This document shows, piece after piece, positions 1-8,937 of a stretch of DNA of 64,000 nt (its first letter is position 1; each line of letters begins with the position of its first letter). The notes under the pieces are model-generated. The model searched no databases. It saw only the letters and a list, made by a program, of their open reading frames with translations, and had not been told where the DNA came from. Origin of the DNA: Mesosutterella multiformis (GTDB taxonomy: Bacteria > Pseudomonadota > Gammaproteobacteria > Burkholderiales > Burkholderiaceae_F); contig NZ_BGZJ01000001.1 of assembly GCF_003402575.1 (NCBI RefSeq), positions 806,001-870,000 of the forward strand, in the 5' to 3' direction. The position numbers and the translations under genes are program-made.

Positions 1-16
1 TTCATTCAGAGCGTCA

Positions 17-1099
17 TCAGGCCTTGGGGGCCGCGTTCTGAACCGTGACCTTCGGAATGCCGGAGGAGAAATCCTTCGGCGTTTCTGAGAGCGCTACCGC
101 GGTCTTTCTCGCGATGGCACGGAAGATCTCTGCCGTTTCGCTGTCGGGCTCAGCGAGCACCGTCGGATGCCCGGAGTCCGCGTCCTCGCGGATGCCGCGC
201 TCAAGGGGGAGGCTGCCGAGAACCGGAACACCGTACTCCTTGGACATCCGTTCCGCTCCGCCTTCACCGAAGATCCGCTCAAGGTGACCGCAGTGGGGGC
301 ACTTGAAGAGCGCCATGTTTTCCACAATGCCGAGCACAGGGATATTCACCTTGCGGAACATCATGAGTCCCTTCACGGCGTCAAGCGTCGCGATGTCCTG
401 CGGCGTGGTGACAACAATGGCGCCGGTGACCGGTACCTGCTGGGAAAGCGTGAGCTGAATGTCACCGGTTCCAGGCGGCATATCGATCACCAGATAGTCG
501 AGATCGTGCCAGTTCGTCTGCTGCAGGAGATCGCGCAGGGCGGAGGAGACCATCGGACCGCGCCAGATAACGGGATCGGCCGGATTCACCATGAAGCCGA
601 TGGAGTTGATCTGCAGGCCGTTCGCTTCGATCGGTTCCATCGTCTTGCCGTCTTTCGACTGAGGAGTGCCGGAGGCACCCAGCATTGTGGGCTGGCTGGG
701 ACCGTAAATATCAGCATCCAGCACACCAACCTTGGCGCCTTCAGAGGCGAGGGCAAGCGCGAGATTTGCCGTGACGGTGGATTTGCCGACACCGCCCTTG
801 CCGGAAGAAACCGCGATGATGTTCTTCACGTTCGGCAGCACGCGGAGCGTGGAGCGGACTTTGTGAGCGCGGATGTTCTGCCGCACCTCCACTTCAGAAT
901 CGATGCCGGCAGCGCGCAGCGCGTCTTCAGCCGCTTTTTTAATCAGTTCAATCTGGCTTTTTGCCGGGTAACCGAGCTCAATGATGACCGCTCCGGGGAG
1001 AACGGAAGCGATTTCACCGCTGTCCTGGAGTCCCTTGCCGGTATTGGGATCAATCACGCCGTTCAGCACCTGGGCGATAGCTTCTTTTGTTGCCGTCAT
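17..1099 (-). CDS. apbC: Mrp/ApbC-family iron-sulfur cluster carrier ATPase
   Basis: P-loop ATPase that binds and transfers Fe-S clusters to target apoproteins in the cytosol. The 360-residue protein starts with a MIP18/DUF59-like domain (about residues 5-80). The deviant Walker A GKGGVGKS follows at 100-107, then DADIYGPS near 129-136 and the switch region DMPPGTGD near 206-213. The cluster-binding CPHC pair lies at 267-270. Length and domain order are those of full-length bacterial Mrp. The ATG is preceded by AAGGAAG at good spacing. It is divergent from metG, an arrangement seen in other proteobacteria. The stop lies 17 bases from the window edge, so downstream partners cannot be seen. I am confident of the family; the specific client proteins are unknown. 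Confidence 0.95.
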   Translation of the reverse strand: MTATKEAIAQVLNGVIDPNTGKGLQDSGEIASVLPGAVIIELGYPAKSQIELIKKAAEDALRAAGIDSEVEVRQNIRAHKVRSTLRVLPNVKNIIAVSSGKGGVGKSTVTANLALALASEGAKVGVLDADIYGPSQPTMLGASGTPQSKDGKTMEPIEANGLQINSIGFMVNPADPVIWRGPMVSSALRDLLQQTNWHDLDYLVIDMPPGTGDIQLTLSQQVPVTGAIVVTTPQDIATLDAVKGLMMFRKVNIPVLGIVENMALFKCPHCGHLERIFGEGGAERMSKEYGVPVLGSLPLERGIREDADSGHPTVLAEPDSETAEIFRAIARKTAVALSETPKDFSSGIPKVTVQNAAPKA

Positions 1100-1193
1100 G
1101 GCTCTTCCTTCTGTTGAAGAACGGGATGCCCAATTATGTCATTTCACTAAAAAATGCATGAGTCTCAAAAGAAGTAAGCAGCTTGGGGATATA

Positions 1194-1210
1194 AAATAGA
1201 AGATCTATTT
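1194..1210. repeat. Small AT-rich dyad in the apbC/metG divergent intergenic region
   Basis: AAATAGA and TCTATTT form a perfect 7-base inverted repeat around a 3-base centre. It overlaps the end of a TATAAA-like box (1190-1195) that could be a metG -10 element, although no convincing -35 is visible. It could be an operator or simply a short 5'UTR hairpin. Support is structural only. Confidence 0.25.
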
Positions 1211-1246
1211 AATTTTTCTGTGACAGCTGCGATAAGACAGAGACTT

Positions 1247-3313
1247 ATGACGAAGCGCAATATTTTTGTAACGACGGCACTGCCGTATGCCAACGGCCCC
1301 TTCCATATCGGCCATATCACTGAGTACATTCTGGCTGATATCTGGGTGCGTCATGAGCGGATGGCCGGCAACCAGGTTTATTTTGTGGGTGCTGACGATA
1401 CGCACGGCGCTCCGATGATGATCGCGGCTCAGAAGAAGGGTGTCACGCCTCAGGAGTTTGTGGCGGAAATCCGTGCCGGCCGCAAGCAGTACCTGGACGG
1501 CTTCCATGTGAAGTTCGACTGGTGGCACACGACTGACTCCCCTGAGAATGTCGAGCTTTCCCAGGACATTTATCGCCGTCTGAAGGCCGCGGGACTGATC
1601 TACAGCAAGGAGATCACCCAGTACTACGACACTCAGAAGGGGATGTTCCTCGCGGACCGCTTTATCAAGGGCAAGTGCCCGCACTGCGGCGCTGAGGATC
1701 AGTATGGCGACAGCTGTGAAGTCTGCGGCTCGGTCTATCGCCCGACTGAGCTCATCAATCCGTATTCGGTTCTCTCCGGCACGAAGCCTGAGCTTCGCAG
1801 TTCCACGCACTATTTCTTTAAGCTCTCCGATCCGAAGGCTGTGCAGTTCCTGCGCGAGTGGACGAGCGGCAATGGCGCTGACGGCAAGCCCCGCGTGCAG
1901 CCCGAGGTGCTCGCGAAGGATCAGGAGTGGCTCGGTGAGGGTGCTGAGCTTGAGGACTGGGATATTTCCCGCGACGCGCCGTACTTCGGCATTCCGATTC
2001 CGGACGCGCCGGGCAAGTACTTCTACGTCTGGCTGGACGCTCCGGTTGGCTATCTCGCCTCTCTGAAGTCCTACTTCAACAGCATCGGCAAGAATTTTGA
2101 TGAATTCCTGATGGATCCGAAGACCGAACAGATTCACTTTATCGGCAAGGACATCATTTACTTCCACACGCTTTTCTGGCCGGCGATGCTGCACTTCGCC
2201 GGGAAGCCCTACCGCGTGCCGGATCACATCTACGCACACGGTTTCGTTACCGTGGGCGGTCTGAAGATGAGCAAGTCCCGCGGCACTGGCATTGATCCGC
2301 TGAAGTATCTCAATCTCGGCATGGATCCGGAGTGGCTGCGCTACTATCTCGCCGCCAAGCTGTCCGGCCGTGTCGAGGATATCGACTTCACGAAGCCTGA
2401 CTTCTTCTCCCGTGTGAATTCCGATCTGATCGGCAAGTACGTGAATATTGCCTCGCGCTCGGCCGGCTTCATCGTGAAGCGCTTTGAGGGCCGCGTGCTG
2501 GATTCCGCCATGTCGGATCCGCTCCTGAAGGCGCTGCGTGAAGATGCACCGAAGGTAGTCGAGCTCTACGAAGACCGTGAGTATGCGAAGGCCATGCGCC
2601 TTGTGATGGAACTCGCCGATAAGACGAACGAGTACGTCGATCACATGAAGCCCTGGGAACTCGCCAAGGATCCGGCGCAGTCTGAGAAGCTGCACGAAGT
2701 GTGCTCGGTCTGCCTGGAGGCTTTCCGCATTCTCACGAACTACCTGAAGCCGGTGCTTCCGGGAGTGGCTGAGAAGGTTGAGGCGTTCCTCGGCTGCGGT
2801 GAACTCACCTGGAGCACGGTGGATACGCCGCTCTCCTCCGCTAACCCGATTCAGCCCTTCAAGCATCTGATGCAGCGCGTCGATATGGAGAAGCAGCTGG
2901 ATCAGCTGATCTCAGAGGTGAAGGAAGAACCGAAGGTGGAAGCGCTGCCTGGCGGGGAAGCCATTGCCCCGACCTGCACGATTGATGATTTCGCGAAGCT
3001 TGACCTCCGTATCGCGAAGGTAGTGGCGTGCGAAGCCGTGGAAGGCTCCACGAAGCTCCTGAAGTTCACGCTCGATGTCGGTGAGGGAAAGACCCGTACG
3101 GTCTTCTCCGGCATCAAGGCGAGCTACAGTGAGCCCGCGCAGCTGGTCGGCAAGCTGATCGTCATGATCGCGAATCTCGCACCTCGCAAGATGCGTTTTG
3201 GTCTTTCCGAAGGCATGGTGCTCTCGGCGGCTGACGCGGATCAGAAAGCTACCCCGGGATTCTTCCTGCTGGAACCCTTCCCCGGCGCAAAGCCTGGTAT
3301 GAGAATTCACTGA
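1247..3313 (+). CDS. metG: Methionyl-tRNA synthetase
   Basis: Charges tRNA-Met with methionine in the cytosol. From the ATG at 1247 the protein has 688 residues. It shows the class I signature HIGH (residues 20-23) and the KMSKS loop (340-344). A four-cysteine zinc knuckle (C144, C147, C157, C160) sits in the connective peptide. A C-terminal tRNA-binding domain of the EMAPII/Trbp111 type (about 580-688) favours the dimeric E. coli-type enzyme. An in-frame GTG at 1220 would add nine residues; I prefer the ATG because [17 protein letters not shown] is the usual family N-terminus. The gene ends before a strong terminator and appears to be a single-gene unit. Confidence 0.97.
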   Translation: MTKRNIFVTTALPYANGPFHIGHITEYILADIWVRHERMAGNQVYFVGADDTHGAPMMIAAQKKGVTPQEFVAEIRAGRKQYLDGFHVKFDWWHTTDSPENVELSQDIYRRLKAAGLIYSKEITQYYDTQKGMFLADRFIKGKCPHCGAEDQYGDSCEVCGSVYRPTELINPYSVLSGTKPELRSSTHYFFKLSDPKAVQFLREWTSGNGADGKPRVQPEVLAKDQEWLGEGAELEDWDISRDAPYFGIPIPDAPGKYFYVWLDAPVGYLASLKSYFNSIGKNFDEFLMDPKTEQIHFIGKDIIYFHTLFWPAMLHFAGKPYRVPDHIYAHGFVTVGGLKMSKSRGTGIDPLKYLNLGMDPEWLRYYLAAKLSGRVEDIDFTKPDFFSRVNSDLIGKYVNIASRSAGFIVKRFEGRVLDSAMSDPLLKALREDAPKVVELYEDREYAKAMRLVMELADKTNEYVDHMKPWELAKDPAQSEKLHEVCSVCLEAFRILTNYLKPVLPGVAEKVEAFLGCGELTWSTVDTPLSSANPIQPFKHLMQRVDMEKQLDQLISEVKEEPKVEALPGGEAIAPTCTIDDFAKLDLRIAKVVACEAVEGSTKLLKFTLDVGEGKTRTVFSGIKASYSEPAQLVGKLIVMIANLAPRKMRFGLSEGMVLSAADADQKATPGFFLLEPFPGAKPGMRIH

Positions 3314-3352
3314 TGAGAAGTGCGCCCCGCCGGGGCGCATGGATCGCAGTGC

Positions 3353-3391
3353 AAAGCCCTGCTCATTCACTTCAGATGAGCGGGGCTTTTT
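3353..3391 (+). terminator. Rho-independent terminator of metG
   Basis: A 14-base-pair stem (AAAGCCCTGCTCAT with ATGAGCGGGGCTTT, one G-U pair) encloses a 9-base loop and runs into five T residues. A second GC-rich hairpin (3321-3339, GCGCCCC/GGGGCGC) sits just after the metG stop. Confidence 0.85.
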
Positions 3392-3396
3392 GCTTT

Positions 3397-4221
3397 CTAG
3401 AGAAGTGTTTCTTCGCGGTGAGACAGCGTGAGCCAGATGGGGGCAAAAGGCGCCGCCTGCGTGATGCGGATCATTGCTTCTTTCGCGAGTTCAAGGATCG
3501 CGAGATAGCTGACAAGAGCGTGGGCAAAGGTCGGTGTGTTTTCGAAGACATCCGTGAATTCCACGTAGGACCTCGTCTGAAGCTGTTTCAGAATGGAGGA
3601 CATATGTTCGCGGACAGAAAGTTCCTCGCGGGTCACAGTATGCCGCTCCTGCAGCTTGATCCGGGCCATGACGGAGCGCCAGGCGCGCCGCAGTTCATCA
3701 AGTGACACATCCGGGAGATCCGGGGCGGATTCGGGTTTGCTGACATCCACCGGGCTGAAATCCCGGCCGCTGATCGGCAGGCGGTCCAGCTCCTGGGCCG
3801 CGAGTTTCATCTTCTGGTACTCGATCAGACGCCGCATCAGTTCGGCCTTGGGATCTTCCACTTCCTCCCCGGTATCGGCTTTCCGGAGCGGGAGCAGTAG
3901 CTGGCTTTTGATCGCCATCAGATGAGCGGCCATGACGAGGTAGTCACCCGCCAGATCGAGATTGTTTTTCCGGATCAGTTCAACGTACTGCATGTACTGC
4001 TCGGTCAGCGTCGCCATGGGAATGTCCATGACGTCGAACTTCTGCTTCTGGATCAGCCAGAGCAGCAGATCGAGCGGTCCCTCGAAGGATTCCAGAAACA
4101 CCTTCAGAGCGTCGGGCGGGATATAGAGTCCGGCCGGCACTTTATCCAGCGGCTTGCCGTAAAGGAGGGCAATCGAGTCGCTTTGGGAGAGGGGCAGTGT
4201 GTTGTCCAATGTCTGTTCCAT
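3397..4221 (-). CDS. scpA: Segregation and condensation protein A (kleisin)
   Basis: ScpA is the kleisin that bridges SMC heads and binds ScpB during chromosome condensation and segregation. The 274-residue protein has the hallmark N-terminal block [16 protein letters not shown] (about residues 48-63), followed by the helical stretch containing NLDLAGDYLVMAAHLM and a C-terminal winged-helix segment. No scpB lies next to it, unlike many genomes where the two are adjacent. The start is odd: the poly-U tract of the upstream malic-enzyme terminator ends only four bases before the ATG, and no Shine-Dalgarno sequence is present. No alternative in-frame start exists upstream before a stop. Family call is secure; the exact start is less so. 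Confidence 0.92.
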   Translation of the reverse strand: MEQTLDNTLPLSQSDSIALLYGKPLDKVPAGLYIPPDALKVFLESFEGPLDLLLWLIQKQKFDVMDIPMATLTEQYMQYVELIRKNNLDLAGDYLVMAAHLMAIKSQLLLPLRKADTGEEVEDPKAELMRRLIEYQKMKLAAQELDRLPISGRDFSPVDVSKPESAPDLPDVSLDELRRAWRSVMARIKLQERHTVTREELSVREHMSSILKQLQTRSYVEFTDVFENTPTFAHALVSYLAILELAKEAMIRITQAAPFAPIWLTLSHREETLL

Positions 4222-4225
4222 AAGG

Positions 4226-4264
4226 AAAAAACACGGCCGGATGCCGCGAAGGCATCTGGCCGTG
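4226..4264 (-). terminator. Rho-independent terminator of the malic enzyme gene
   Basis: On the minus strand CACGGCC-A-GATGCC pairs with GGCATC-C-GGCCGTG (a single A/C mismatch) around a TTCGC loop, followed by six T residues. It lies immediately upstream of the scpA start codon. Confidence 0.85.
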
Positions 4265-4294
4265 CTTGGTCAGTCAAAACTGATCGCAGATGCC

Positions 4295-5920
4295 TTATTC
4301 GTAATCAGGCGTGTACATGTTGTCGGTGACAAACTTCTCGATGTCAGCCGGAGCCTCAATCTGAGCCTGCCCGGTCGCCAGCGCGAGCTTGATGATGTTC
4401 ACGGCAACGAGGTGAGAAATCTCACGGACGCGCGTGAGGGACGGGTAGAGCGAGCCATGAGCCAGGTCGTCTTCCGTCACCATATCGGCGCAGGTGTGAG
4501 CCGCAGAGAGGAACACTTCCTGCGTGATTTCCTTGCACTGGGCGAGAATGGCGCCGAGACCGATGCCCGGGAACACGTACGAATTGTTGCCCTGACGCGG
4601 CACGTAGGTCTTGCCCTTGTAGGTCACCGGATCAAACGGGGAACCGCAGCTGAAGAGCACCTTGCCGTCAGACCAGGTGTAGGCCTGTTCTGCCGTGCAC
4701 TCGGCCTTGGAGGTCGGGTTGGAAAGAGCGAAGACGATCGGGCGCTCGTTGATTTCAGTCATGGCCTTCACGATCGATTCCGTAAAGGCACCGGACTGAG
4801 CGGAGAGACCAACGATAGCGGTCGGACGCAGCGTGCGGATGGCTTCCTCGAAATCCTTCACCGAGGGGATATCCTTCGCGAACGGCAGCTTGTGGGCCGC
4901 GAGCGTATCACCGCGGGTCGTGGTGACGAGTCCCTTCGAGTCAAAGAGATACAGACGGGCGAGGGCGTCTTCACGGGAGAGACCATCCTCAACCATGGCG
5001 TCAGCGATCAGGCCGGCAACGCCGGTAGCCGCTTCACCGGCACCGAGGAAGAGAATCTTTTCATTCGACAGCTTGGACTTCTTGGCGCGCATGGCGGAGA
5101 AGAAGCCGGAAACGACGATGGAGGCCGTACCCTGGATGTCGTCGTTGTAGCAGCAGTAGCGGGAACGGTAGCGGGCGAGCAGATCGAAAGCGTGGTTGTT
5201 GCCAAAGTCTTCGAACTGGACAACGCACTTCGGCCACTTCTTGTAAACCGACTGGAAAAATTCCTCGATGAAGTCGTCGTACTCCTGACCGCTGACACGG
5301 GGGTGCTTGTGTCCGAGGTACAGCGGATCGTTGAGATAACGTTCGGTGTTCGTGCCGACGTCGAGGATAACCGGCAGCGTGCGGCGGGGATCAACACCGG
5401 CGCAGGCGGTGTAAAGGGCGAGCTTGCCGACCGGAATGCCCATGCCGTTGATGCCGAGGTCGCCGAGGCCGAGAATACGCTGGCCGTCAGTCACGACGAT
5501 CATGTCGACCGCTTCCTGCGGAAGATTCTCGAGGATCTCGCTCACGTGGCCCTTGTCTTCGATAGACAGGTAGAGGCCCTTCGCGAAGCGGAAGAGGTGG
5601 CTGAACTTCTGGCAGACTTCGCCGACCGTCGGCGTATAGACGAGCGGCAGCACTTCTTCGATGTGCTCGAGGAGCAGTCGGAAGTACAGCGTTTCATTGC
5701 TGGACCGAAGCCCATCGAGGAAGAGCGCCTTCTGGAACGGCGTATCAAACGCGCGGAGCTGTTCCATCATGGCTTCGACCTGCATAGAGATCGTGGCCGG
5801 AACCGGCGGAAGGAGTCCCTTCAAATGGAGGGCAGCGCGCTCTTCTTCAGAGTAGGCGGTTCCCTTGCTATAAACTCCGTTCTGCAACAGCGTAGTACCG
5901 GTTAAATTATGAGCACCCAT
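4295..5920 (-). CDS. maeA: Malic enzyme, probably NAD-dependent
   Basis: Oxidatively decarboxylates malate to pyruvate and CO2. At 541 residues it matches the single-domain E. coli MaeA/eukaryotic type, not the larger MaeB fusion with a phosphotransacetylase domain. Visible motifs are VYTPTVGE with the catalytic tyrosine (about 93-100), the metal-binding region around FEDFGNNHAF and NDDIQGTA, the dinucleotide fold FLGAGEAATG, and ALSNPTSKAE. NAD preference is inferred from family resemblance; sequence alone does not prove the cofactor. An AAGGATAAAGG tract lies upstream of the ATG. It appears monocistronic, with a terminator directly downstream. Confidence 0.9.
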   Translation of the reverse strand: MGAHNLTGTTLLQNGVYSKGTAYSEEERAALHLKGLLPPVPATISMQVEAMMEQLRAFDTPFQKALFLDGLRSSNETLYFRLLLEHIEEVLPLVYTPTVGEVCQKFSHLFRFAKGLYLSIEDKGHVSEILENLPQEAVDMIVVTDGQRILGLGDLGINGMGIPVGKLALYTACAGVDPRRTLPVILDVGTNTERYLNDPLYLGHKHPRVSGQEYDDFIEEFFQSVYKKWPKCVVQFEDFGNNHAFDLLARYRSRYCCYNDDIQGTASIVVSGFFSAMRAKKSKLSNEKILFLGAGEAATGVAGLIADAMVEDGLSREDALARLYLFDSKGLVTTTRGDTLAAHKLPFAKDIPSVKDFEEAIRTLRPTAIVGLSAQSGAFTESIVKAMTEINERPIVFALSNPTSKAECTAEQAYTWSDGKVLFSCGSPFDPVTYKGKTYVPRQGNNSYVFPGIGLGAILAQCKEITQEVFLSAAHTCADMVTEDDLAHGSLYPSLTRVREISHLVAVNIIKLALATGQAQIEAPADIEKFVTDNMYTPDYE

Positions 5921-6000
5921 AACCTTTATCCTTAATTTAACTTGCTTGATAACTATGGCTTAAGCCTGAGCAGAGAACACTGCACAAGCATAAAGATAAC

Positions 6001-6043
6001 CACCGCAATGAGCTGCAGAAGGGGTGCAGTCGCTATTGCGGTG
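6001..6043. repeat. Long dyad in the cpoB-maeA intergenic region
   Basis: CACCGCAAT (6001-6009) pairs perfectly with ATTGCGGTG (6035-6043), and an inner CTGCA/TGCAG pair (6013-6017 and 6025-6029) extends the hairpin. A second perfect hairpin GGGGCGA-AGAG-TCGCCCC lies at 6064-6081. On the plus strand a run of T residues (about 6052-6061) separates them. The dyads could end or process the cpoB transcript on the minus strand, but no tight U-tract follows there. The 180-base gap (5921-6100) holds no gene that I can support. Confidence 0.4.
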
Positions 6044-6100
6044 TAATACCTCTCTTTTTTTATGGGGCGAAGAGTCGCCCCCTCTGAGAGTGGATGTAGT

Positions 6101-6964
6101 TTAGCGCGCCTTCTTTTTCCCTGCTTTGCTTGTCTTAGGCGCGGCTTCGGGTTCGGGCGGCAGCGCGGCCTTCAGTTCCTTCTGTCTCTGAGCGGCGAGT
6201 TTTGCCTGTTCAGTTTTCGGGAACCGCTTCTGCAGTGAAGTGAGGGTCGAATTTGCGGCGCGGATGTTGCCAAGCGCGGTCTGCGCTGAGGCCAGAGAAA
6301 GGAGCGCGTCCGGAGTCCGGGTGGAATTCGGGTACTGGCGGGTCAGGCGATCCTCAACAGCGGCTGCTTCCTTGTACTTCTGGAGCGCGAAGTAGGCGTT
6401 GCCCTGCCAGTACATGGCTTCAGGCAGATAGGTGGACTGCGGGTAGCCCGAGATCAGGCTCGAAAAGGCTTTGACACTGTCCGCGTACTGACCGCTCTGG
6501 AAGGAGGAGAGGCCTCTGTCATAAAACCCCTTCTCATTCGAGGCTGCCGCGGCCTGCCCCTGGGCAGCGGGATCGGATCCTGGTTCACCAGCCGGAGCGT
6601 TCTGCGCGGCGGTTTCAGCTTTCGCCACGCGGCCGTCAAGCTTTCTCAGACGGCTGTCGAGATCGGTGTAGAGATCCCGGGAATTTTTTTCCTGCTGGGC
6701 GATCCGGTTTTCGAGTGTTTCAAGACGTCCGGAGAGAACGGATTGCCGTTCCTGGAGACTTGCGATCTGATCCGACAGAGCGAGGCTCGCTTTCTGGCCA
6801 TTCTCCAGCCGGCTGATCTGAGCCTGCATGGTAACCATGTCTTTCCGCATGGCGTTGATGGCGATGCGGGCGTCATTGTCTTCAAAAAGCGCCTGAGCGC
6901 TGGAGACATAGCCAAGGCCGGCAATCATGGCGGCGGCTAGCGGTAAAAGGCGGCGATTGGACAT
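6101..6964 (-). CDS. cpoB: Cell division coordinator CpoB (YbgF), periplasmic TolA-associated protein
   Basis: Periplasmic protein that couples peptidoglycan synthesis by PBP1B to Tol-mediated outer-membrane constriction. After a signal peptide (about residues 1-25, ending in SSAQA) comes the coiled-coil trimerisation segment rich in Leu/Gln, with repeats such as QISRLENG and RLETLENR. A linker follows, then three TPR-like repeats (YDRGLSSFQSGQYADSVKAF and two later copies). The C-terminus is basic (KTSKAGKKKAR). I chose the ATG at 6964 because an AGG lies nine bases upstream and the signal peptide begins normally. An ATG five codons earlier (6979) has a worse-spaced site. It is last in a tolB-pal-cpoB run. 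Confidence 0.93.
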   Translation of the reverse strand: MSNRRLLPLAAAMIAGLGYVSSAQALFEDNDARIAINAMRKDMVTMQAQISRLENGQKASLALSDQIASLQERQSVLSGRLETLENRIAQQEKNSRDLYTDLDSRLRKLDGRVAKAETAAQNAPAGEPGSDPAAQGQAAAASNEKGFYDRGLSSFQSGQYADSVKAFSSLISGYPQSTYLPEAMYWQGNAYFALQKYKEAAAVEDRLTRQYPNSTRTPDALLSLASAQTALGNIRAANSTLTSLQKRFPKTEQAKLAAQRQKELKAALPPEPEAAPKTSKAGKKKAR

Positions 6965-7038
6965 TCTTTCGAACCTCATCCTGTTCTGTAAAAAAGCAGC
7001 CCGGAACCAAAGGATCCGGGCTTTGGATCAGCGAACTA

Positions 7039-7581
7039 TCAACGGTAGCGGATATCGGCGCGGCGGTTCTTCGCCCAGGCTTCTTCATTGGAACCCTTGG
7101 CGAGCGGCTTTTCCTTGCCGAAGCTCACCGCTTCCATGCGGGTGGCGGGAACGCCAAGCAGCTTCAGCTTGGAGATGACGGCCTCGGAACGCTTCTGACC
7201 GAGTGCGAGGTTGTATTCGCTGCTGCCGCGTTCGTCGGTGTTGCCTTCAACAACGATGTTGCGGTTCTGATGGCTCATCAGATAGTTTGCGTGAGCGGAC
7301 AGCATCTGGTCGTACTGCGGAGCAACCGAGTAGGAATCCAGGGCGAAGTAAACGGAGCGCTGAGCAAGCGGGCTCTTCGGGTCATTCAGCGGATCCACTT
7401 CAACAGTCTTCACGGCGCTGTTATCGACAGTAACGCCCTGACCATTCTGGCTGCCTGAGGTGGAAGCAGCGGTCGTGGTCGTGCCGGCGGTCTTGGCTCC
7501 GTCAACAGGAACAGAAGAGCAGCCTGCGAGGATGCCGGCAGTGGCGAGCACGGCAACCAGGGTGCGAACTGAAAATTGCAT
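7039..7581 (-). CDS. pal: Peptidoglycan-associated lipoprotein Pal
   Basis: Outer-membrane lipoprotein of the Tol-Pal complex that holds the outer membrane to peptidoglycan. The 180-residue precursor has a lipoprotein signal with lipobox LAGC (acylated Cys at about residue 21), then a Thr/Ser-rich linker. An OmpA-like peptidoglycan-binding domain follows with VEGNTDERGSSEYNLALGQ and NRRADIRY. I start at the ATG at 7581, which has GGAG nine bases upstream; an upstream in-frame TTG at 7596 overlaps that site and is unlikely. It sits between tolB and cpoB in the standard order. Confidence 0.96.
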   Translation of the reverse strand: MQFSVRTLVAVLATAGILAGCSSVPVDGAKTAGTTTTAASTSGSQNGQGVTVDNSAVKTVEVDPLNDPKSPLAQRSVYFALDSYSVAPQYDQMLSAHANYLMSHQNRNIVVEGNTDERGSSEYNLALGQKRSEAVISKLKLLGVPATRMEAVSFGKEKPLAKGSNEEAWAKNRRADIRYR

Positions 7582-7617
7582 TTTATGTTTCTCCAAAGGA
7601 AAGAAGGACTTCCTGAA

Positions 7618-8919
7618 CTATCGGATCAAAGGTCCCCAGGCGGGTTCGCGGATGCTTCCACCGCGGCTGCGAAGCCGGGACGACATGCTTCCGTCTGCGC
7701 TGGCCATAGCGAGAACACCCTGCCTGCCGGAGACTGTTGCGTAAACAATCAATTCGCCGTTGGGCGAAAAACTTGGGGATTCATCCCCGCTGGTCTTGGT
7801 AACGGCCATGTTGCTGCCGCTTGCAAGATCCAGCACGTTCACCTGGAATCCACCTCTGGAGCGAGCAATATACGCCAGCTTTTTGCCGTCGGGCGAAAGC
7901 GCCGGACTGACGGCGTAGCCGACAGAGAATGTGACGCGGCTGGCCTTGCCGCCTGAGACCGGTTTGCGGTAAATCTGAGGATTTCCGCCACGGTCAGAAG
8001 TGAAGTAGATCCAGGCACCATCAGGGCTGAAGACAGGCTCGGTATTGATGCCGGCCCCTGTCGTGAAGCGGGTTGCCGAACCGCCGCGGGTGCTCATCAG
8101 ATAGATCTGAGTGCCGCCGTCGCGGGAAAGCGCAACAGCAAGCCTGGATCCATCCGGGCTGAATGCCGGAGCTGAATTGTTGCCGGGGAAATTCGCCACC
8201 ACGCGGCGGTGCCCTGACATCAGTTCGTGGATATAAACCACCGGTTTCCGGGATTCAAATGAGACATAGGCAAGGCTCGTGCCATTCGGGGCCCAGGTGG
8301 GCGAAATGATCGGCTCACGGCTGCGGAGAGCGACGCGGGGATTCTCGCCGTCGCTGTCAGCAATCACGAGCTCATAGACACCTCCCCGGTTCTGCACATA
8401 AGCGATCCGGGAAGCAAAGCAGCCGGGCGTGCCTGTCAGCCTGAAATAGATTCTGTCTGCGATCTGGTGCGCCGCCATGCGGAGGTTGCCGGTCGTGCTC
8501 GTATTGACGAAATTGTCGAGGAGCTTCCCGCTCACCACGTCGAGCAGCTTGCAGCTGATTTCCCAGCGGCCGGCGCCTTTTGGCGCGATGGAGCCGATAA
8601 CTGCGGCATTGCTGTTTTCCGCTCGGAACGCCTGAGGATCGGGATTCAGCACCTGCGCATAGGACACCTCCGCCGTGGATCCGACCTGACGGAATTTGCC
8701 TGATCTCACCAGATCAGCCGCAATAACGGAGCTCAGGCTGCCAGGAGCTGAACCCGTACCGGAAAAAGCCGGAACCGAAATGGGGAAAAGCTGGGAGCCA
8801 ACGCCCGTGATTTCAATATCGAGCTGCGCCCAGGCGGGCAGGCTTAGCAGACCGAGTCCGGCAGCCGAAGCGGCAAGAAAAGCGCGGCGGCTGACACCTG
8901 CTTGTTTATTGGCGACCAT
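7618..8919 (-). CDS. tolB: Tol-Pal system translocation protein TolB with a twin-arginine-like signal
   Basis: Periplasmic six-bladed beta-propeller that interacts with Pal and other outer-membrane partners. The 433-residue precursor has an N-terminal TolB domain and then propeller repeats marked by FSPDGSRLA, FSPDGAWIY, LSPDGKKLA and FSPNGELIV. The leader contains SRRAFL (R11, R12) followed by an Ala/Leu-rich hydrophobic stretch ending LPAWAQ. That is a good Tat consensus, whereas TolB is normally a Sec substrate, so Tat export is an inference. GGAAG lies eight bases before the ATG. The tolQRA genes usually found upstream are absent: purH and its terminator are there instead. Confidence 0.95.
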   Translation of the reverse strand: MVANKQAGVSRRAFLAASAAGLGLLSLPAWAQLDIEITGVGSQLFPISVPAFSGTGSAPGSLSSVIAADLVRSGKFRQVGSTAEVSYAQVLNPDPQAFRAENSNAAVIGSIAPKGAGRWEISCKLLDVVSGKLLDNFVNTSTTGNLRMAAHQIADRIYFRLTGTPGCFASRIAYVQNRGGVYELVIADSDGENPRVALRSREPIISPTWAPNGTSLAYVSFESRKPVVYIHELMSGHRRVVANFPGNNSAPAFSPDGSRLAVALSRDGGTQIYLMSTRGGSATRFTTGAGINTEPVFSPDGAWIYFTSDRGGNPQIYRKPVSGGKASRVTFSVGYAVSPALSPDGKKLAYIARSRGGFQVNVLDLASGSNMAVTKTSGDESPSFSPNGELIVYATVSGRQGVLAMASADGSMSSRLRSRGGSIREPAWGPLIR

Positions 8920-8937
8920 AGAGATGCTTCCAAATAC

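Noticed and set aside
1205-2866. 553-codon minus-strand frame opposite metG
   Set aside because: metG has all synthetase motifs across the same region; the antisense product shows no recognisable domain.
4199-5905. 568-codon plus-strand frame opposite the malic enzyme
   Set aside because: Antisense shadow; the start would also fall inside scpA and the terminator hairpin.
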